A DNA stretch of 64,000 bases from Malachius bipustulatus. Lineage: Eukaryota; Arthropoda; Insecta; Coleoptera; Melyridae. The notes under the pieces are model-generated. The model was not told the origin of the DNA, did not search any database, and saw only the letters and a program-made list of their open reading frames with translations. The stretch is taken from NCBI GenBank assembly GCA_910589415.1, contig OU342639.1, forward strand, positions 30,450,268-30,514,267, given 5' to 3'. How positions within the stretch are numbered: position 1 is the first letter of the stretch; each line of letters begins with the position of its first letter. This document shows, one piece after another, positions 59,565 through 64,000 of the stretch. Made by a program: the position numbers and the translations under genes.

Positions 59565-59779
59565 ATCAGTGTTAAAATTTTTTTTTAATTATAATAAAAT
59601 ACTTTTAGACATGTAGTTTTTTTGTCGCTAATTAGTTACATAGAGACAGAGTTCGTAGCTATAAAAAAAAAACTTGAAAAAAAATCTTGAATGGAAAGTC
59701 ATTTTTAAAAATTTTCAGTAAAAAAAACATTTCAGTTTGATTTATTTGCACCTTTTTTGATTATGCCGCTATATATTTT

Positions 59780-61445
59780 CATTAAAAAAAAAAAAAAAAC
59801 ATTTCATTTCAGAGCGGACGAAAATTAGTAAAGACACTCCCTAAAATCCCTTTGCATATCAAACATTTAGATTTTTTTTTTGGTGCAGGAATTAGCCGCT
59901 AGGGCTGTTTGATTTATTCGCACCTTTTTGGATTTTGTCGCTATTTTATTTTTATTAAAAAAAAAACAATTCATTTCAGAGCGGACGAAAATTAGTAAAG
60001 ACACTCCCTAAAATCCCTTTGCATATCAAACATTTTGATTTTTTTTTGGTGCAGGAATTAGCTGCTAGGGCTGTTTGATTTATTCGCACCTTTTTGGATT
60101 TTGTCGCTATTTTATTTTTATTAAAAAAAAAAACAATTCATTTCAGAGCGGACGAAAATTAGTAAAGACACTCCCTAAAATCCCTTTGCGTATCAAACAT
60201 TTTGATTTTTTTTGGTGCAGGAATTAGCCGCTGGGGCTGTTTGATTTTTTCGCACCTATTTGGATTTTGTCGCTTTTATTTTTCATTAAAAAAAAAAAAC
60301 ATTTAATTTCAGAGCGGACGAAAATTAGTAAAGACACTCCCTAAAATCCCTTTGCGTATCAAACATTTTGATTTTTTTGTGCAGGAATTAGCCGCTAGGG
60401 CTGTTTGATTTATTCGCACCTTTTGGGTTTTTTCGCTATTTTATTTTCATTAAAAAAAAAACATTTCATTTCAGAGCGGACGAAAATTAGTAAAGACACT
60501 CCCTAAAATCCCTTTGCGTATCAAACATTTTGATTTTTTTTGGTGCAGGAATTAGCCGCTGGGGCTGTTTGATTTTTTCGCACCTATTTGGATTTTGTCG
60601 CTTTTATTTTTCATTAAAAAAAAAAAAACATTTAATTTCAGAGCGGACGAAAATTAATAAAGACACTCCCTAAAATCCCTTTGCATATCAAACATTTTGA
60701 TTTTTTTTTGGTGCAGGAATTAGCCGCTAGGGCTGTTTGATTTTTTTGCACCTTTTTGGATTTTGTCGCTTTTATATTTTCATTAAAAAAAAACATTTAA
60801 TTTCAGAACGGACGAAAATTAATAAAGACACTCCCTAAAATCCCTTTGCATATCAAACATTTTGTTTTTTTTTGGTGCAGGAATTAGCCGCTAGGGCTGT
60901 TTGATTTTTTCGCACCTTTTTGGATTTTGTCGCTTTTATATTTTCATTAAAAAAAAAACATTTAATTTCAGAGCGGACGAAAATTAGTAAAGACACTCCC
61001 TAAAATCCCTTTGCGTATCAAACATTTTGATTTTTTTGTGCAGGAATTAGCCGCTAGGGCTGTTTGATTTATTCGCACCTTTTGGGTTTTTTCGCTATTT
61101 TATTTTCATTAAAAAAAAACATTTCATTTCAGAGCGGACGAAAATTAGTAAAGACACTCCCTAAAATCGCTTTGCATATCAAACATTTTGATTTTTTTTT
61201 GGTGCAGGAATTAGCCGCTAGGGCTGTTTGATTTATTCGCACCTTTTTGGATTTTGTCGCTATTTTATTTTCATTAAAAAAAAAACATTTCATTTCAGAG
61301 CGGACGAAAATTAGTAAAGACACTCCCTAAAATCCCTTTGCATATCAAACATTTTGATTTTTTTTTGGTGCAGGAATTAGCCGCTGGGGCTGTTTGGTTT
61401 TTTCGCACCTTTGTGGATTTTGTCGCTAATATATTTTCATTAAAA
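59780..61445. repeat. Satellite array, ten monomers of about 161-167 bp
   Basis: The phrase AGAGCGGACGAAAATTAGTA starts at 59811, 59978, 60145, 60311, 60473, 60640, 60805, 60970, 61131 and 61297, with small changes (AGAACGG at 60805, AATTAATA at 60640 and 60805). Each monomer also carries ACACTCCCTAAAATCCCTTT, GTGCAGGAATTAGCCGCT and TTTTGTCGCT, and a poly-A tract of variable length that accounts for most length change. The frames across it (61129-61323 minus, 61338-61613 plus) are not genes. Confidence 0.95.
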
Positions 61446-61793
61446 TGCATTTTATTTAAGTTGGAAAAACGAAAACCTGAAAATCGAGATTTTGCAAATA
61501 ACTTGGTCTGTTTCCCTTCTAGTTGTGGAGATTCCCTATTAAAACATCTGAATTCAACTGTAATCTGTTTTTTATTTATTTCTTGGCATATAACAGCAAT
61601 TCAGGGTGCATAATGTAATCTTTTCCGACTATGTTTGCTTTGTTGGCCAAATTTTTATGGATTCGGAGGCGTATCTGTGCACCAACCAATTCTCGTCAAA
61701 CTCTCGCCTTCCTATAAAATTTATGCTGTACACAAGTACTTCCTTTTAAATGATTACCGATCTGAAAATCTCAGAAATCGCAAGTAATAGTAT
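61446..61793. other. Unannotated stretch between satellite and palindrome
   Basis: No gene or repeat is recognised. Confidence 0.4.
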
Positions 61794-61950
61794 ATTGTGA
61801 AACAAGTGCGGAAAAGAAAAAATTTCTCACGAGTGTGAAACATTTGTGACACAATAAGACGAAGTCGAGTGTCACAATTCACACGAGTGTGAAATTTCTT
61901 TTCCGCACGTGATACACACAGTACTTTTCCTACGACCACAATTTAACAGA

Positions 61951-62160
61951 TTAATTATTTAACAAATTAACCACATAAATTATTTTTTCTGACAATGCTC
62001 TGCTTTTATGATCTTTTCTCCAATTTATGAAATGTTTATAAGCAGATTCGTATTTTTCTCTCGAAACTACAGGTAGCAAATTCAAAGAACACAAACCTGC
62101 TTGTTTTCTGACTTCAGGTGGTGTATTTTCTGCTTCAGATTCAGAGGAATTACAATCCAT
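61951..62160 (-). pseudogene. Truncated recombinase-like N-terminus, copy 1
   Basis: A 69-codon frame from ATG to TAA. Features are an acidic start SSESEAENTPPEVRKQA, then LNLLPVVSREKYESAYKHF and INWRK. The pattern YE..Y..F..W followed by a SE.I.YV.NL segment is like the N-terminal core-binding start of Crypton-type tyrosine recombinases common in insects, as I know the family; this assignment is inference. The frame stops where the full protein would continue (the SEN-LLAYF-like segment). Residue differences from copy 3 include CNSS for FDSS and KDHKS for KWHKS. The catalytic domain is absent. Confidence 0.55.
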
Positions 62161-62685
62161 TAAAATGATAGGTACCTAACTAAAGTTTATTTTTTCCGAC
62201 TACCTACCTAGGTAGGTATTATTTTCAATTCTACCAATGACTTTTTAATATTACTATTATATACTGTAAAATCATTGAATTCTACCGACAATATTATTAT
62301 TATTTATTATTAGACTCCGTATAAACTAAAAATAAGTGACGTGAGCTTGGAGACGTGGTAGATAATAACAATGATTTAAGAGAGGTTAGTATATAATTGA
62401 TATGCAACTTCTACACAACGCAGGCGCTGTGCGTCGTCGATGGAAGTTAGTAGAGGTGTGCGAATTATTTTCACGATCACGTTCGTGAATTTGATTTGAA
62501 CGCTACGAATGCTGTTATTAGCGATCAACTCGTAAATTTTAATAATTACTGCCACAAGAGAATAATGAGTATATTTTATAGTCTTGTCGGGTTCTATGTT
62601 ATCCCATTTGTGTTTATTTCATTACCTTGAAGCTTTAAATGAATAGTTATATTAAATTAAATTATTTTATTATTATTTATACACA

Positions 62686-62859
62686 TAAATTATTTTTTCT
62701 GACAATGCTCTGCTTTTATGCTATTTTCTCCAATTTATGTTTATAAGCAGATTCGTATTTTTCTCTCGAAACTACAGGTAGCAAATTTAAATAACCTGCT
62801 TGTTTTCTGACTTCAGGTGGTGTATTTTCTGCTTCAGATTCAGAGGAATCAAAATCCAT
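62686..62859 (-). pseudogene. Truncated recombinase-like N-terminus, copy 2 (frameshifted)
   Basis: The same start MDFDSSESEAENTPPEVRK and KYESAYK as copy 3. Five bases are missing within the region encoding the KHFINW segment, which shifts the frame before the shared stop. It belongs to the extra internal copy between the palindrome arms. Confidence 0.6.
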
Positions 62860-63666
62860 TATAATGATACGTACCTAACTAAAGTTTATTTTTTCAGACT
62901 ACCTATATAGGTAGGTATTATTTTCAATTCTACCAATGACTTTTTAATATTACTATTATATACTGTTAAAAAAAAAGTTAATTTTCCTACGACCACTATA
63001 CAAAACACTACTTTGCGCATCGTTTTTTGTGCGCAAACTAGCAGATTTCTCACGTATCCAAAACTGTGCGACAAAGTGACATAACGCATAGCCAAAAATC
63101 GTTTCCGTACAGTTTTAATGTAAACAATAGTGATGGGCGGTAACTGAGAACTCAACTGTTACTTATTGTTAATGGAATAACTATTCATTTAAAGCTTCAA
63201 GGTAATGAAATAAACACAAATGGGATAACATAGAACCCGACAAGACTATAAAATATACTCATTATTCTCTTGTGGTAGTAATTATTAAAATTTACGAGTT
63301 GATCGCTAATAACAGCATTCGTAGCGTTCAAATTCACGAACGTGATCGTGAAAATAACTCGCACACCTCTACTAACTTCCATCGACGACGCACAGCGCCT
63401 GCGTTGTGTAGAAGTTGCATATCAATGATATACTAACCTCTCTTAAATCATTGTTATTAACTACCACGTCTCCATGCTCCACGTCACTTATTTTTAGTTT
63501 ATACGGAGTCTAATAATAAATAATAATAATATTGTCGGTAGAATTCAATGATTTAACAGTATATAATAGTAATATTAAAAAGTCATTGGTAGAATTGAAA
63601 ATAATACCTACCTATATAGGTAGTCTGAAAAAATAAACTTTAGTTAGGTAGGTACCTATCATTATA

Positions 63667-63870
63667 ATGGATTTTGATTCCTCTGAATCTGAAGCAGAAA
63701 ATACACCACCTGAAGTCAGAAAACAAGCAGGTTATTTAAATTTGCTACCTGTAGTTTCGAGAGAAAAATACGAATCTGCTTATAAACATTTCATAAATTG
63801 GAGAAAATGGCATAAAAGCAGAGCATTGTCAGCAAAAATAATTTATGTGTTAAATTTGTTAAATAATTAA
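63667..63870 (+). pseudogene. Truncated recombinase-like N-terminus, copy 3
   Basis: A 67-codon frame from ATG to TAA in the right arm, mirrored by copy 1. It starts MDFDSSESEAENTPPEVRK, has AGYLNLLPVVSREKYESAYK and ends VLNLLNN. Compared with copy 1 it lacks two residues after AG. Its start context AATGATAGGTACC... and the stop followed by TCTGTTAAATTGTGGTCG are mirrored too. It could be translated as a short protein, but nothing shows that it is. Confidence 0.6.
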
Positions 63871-63973
63871 TCTGTTAAATTGTGGTCGTAGGAAAAGTAC
63901 TGTGTGTATCACGTGCGGAAAAGAAATTTCACACTCGTGAAAAATTTTCCCTTTTCCGCACTTGTTTCACAAT

Positions 63974-64000
63974 ACAGGGTGATTGATTGAAACGCCACAT
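63974..64000 (+). mobile_element. Start of a further ACAGGG-type element, cut by the window
   Basis: ACAGGGTGATTGATTGAAAC follows the palindrome tip directly. It has the tip motif of the other foldbacks, and its partner end would lie outside the window. Confidence 0.4.

Larger units (their letters stand above)
61794..63973. mobile_element. 2.2 kb palindromic element carrying truncated recombinase-like gene starts
   Basis: The left end ATTGTGAAACAAGTGCGGAA faces the right end TTCCGCACTTGTTTCACAAT. The pairing continues through CACGAGTGTGAAA, TTTCTTTTCCGCACGTG, GTACTTTTCCTACGACCACA, the protein segment, a block with AGTATATAATAGTAATATTA, and on to CTTGAAGCTTTAAATGAATA near 62640 and 63180. The arms are about 61794-62646 and 63170-63973. 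The middle (62680-62970) is an extra direct copy of part of the left arm. The left arm has an extra CACGAGTGTG-flanked segment near 61842-61892. Confidence 0.9.

Noticed and set aside
59780..61445. CRISPR-like array
   Set aside because: The monomers are continuous 161-167 base repeats without unique spacers, and the DNA is clearly eukaryotic.
61338..61613. 91-codon plus-strand frame
   Set aside because: It begins within the last satellite monomer and continues into unrelated sequence. The matching minus-strand frame at 61129-61323 is also satellite.

Overview
The window looks like non-coding, repeat-rich DNA from an arthropod, most likely an insect. No bacterial gene layout is visible: open frames are short and scattered, and every recognisable coding stretch is a decayed transposon protein. 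The protein types are a mariner transposase with DD41D spacing, two jockey/CR1-like LINE remnants, a PIF/Harbinger N-terminal region and a probable Crypton-type recombinase N-terminus. Together with the frequent short words TAGGTA/TACCTA they fit an insect, possibly a sap-sucking hemipteran. The taxon is inference. I found no complete host gene; one short Cys-rich frame (14590-14877, minus) is the only weak host-exon candidate.

Layout. 195-4908 is a giant foldback repeat (family C): 1.5-1.6 kb inverted arms around a 1.5 kb spacer, with a tRNA-like SINE fragment in the right arm. 5345-5790 is a CCTAACC-rich minisatellite. 10358-17504 holds several terminal-inverted-repeat (TIR) and foldback elements, ending in a near-perfect palindrome at 16539-17504. 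18336-19313 is a broken mariner. 22830-23940 (minus) is the RNase H end of a LINE. 27143-28640 is a foldback with a small Harbinger derivative inserted in one arm. 36183-37202 is a 1 kb TIR element containing a deleted relative of the mariner. 38515-42735 holds nested foldbacks of families A, B and C. 43899-45899 is a 2 kb element with 20-bp perfect TIRs and a TA duplication; it sits inside a family C copy and carries its own inner foldback. 47040-48820 (plus) is a LINE reverse transcriptase pseudogene. 51681-55870 holds further B and C copies.

The last 5 kb is the most unusual part. At 59257-59564 two short TIR-bounded units stand head to tail, and their junction hairpins differ by a paired base change. 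They run into a satellite array of about 165-bp monomers up to about 61445. Next comes a 2.2 kb palindrome (61794-63973) carrying three copies of the same truncated protein start, MD.(S)SESEAEN..., cut at the same place each time.

Many of the foldbacks begin ACAGGG and end CCCTGT next to TA-rich flanks, and several unrelated-looking families share an internal CAGTGGCGTA module. The window reads as a nest of non-autonomous DNA elements, probably mobilised in trans, between or within host genes that lie outside it.
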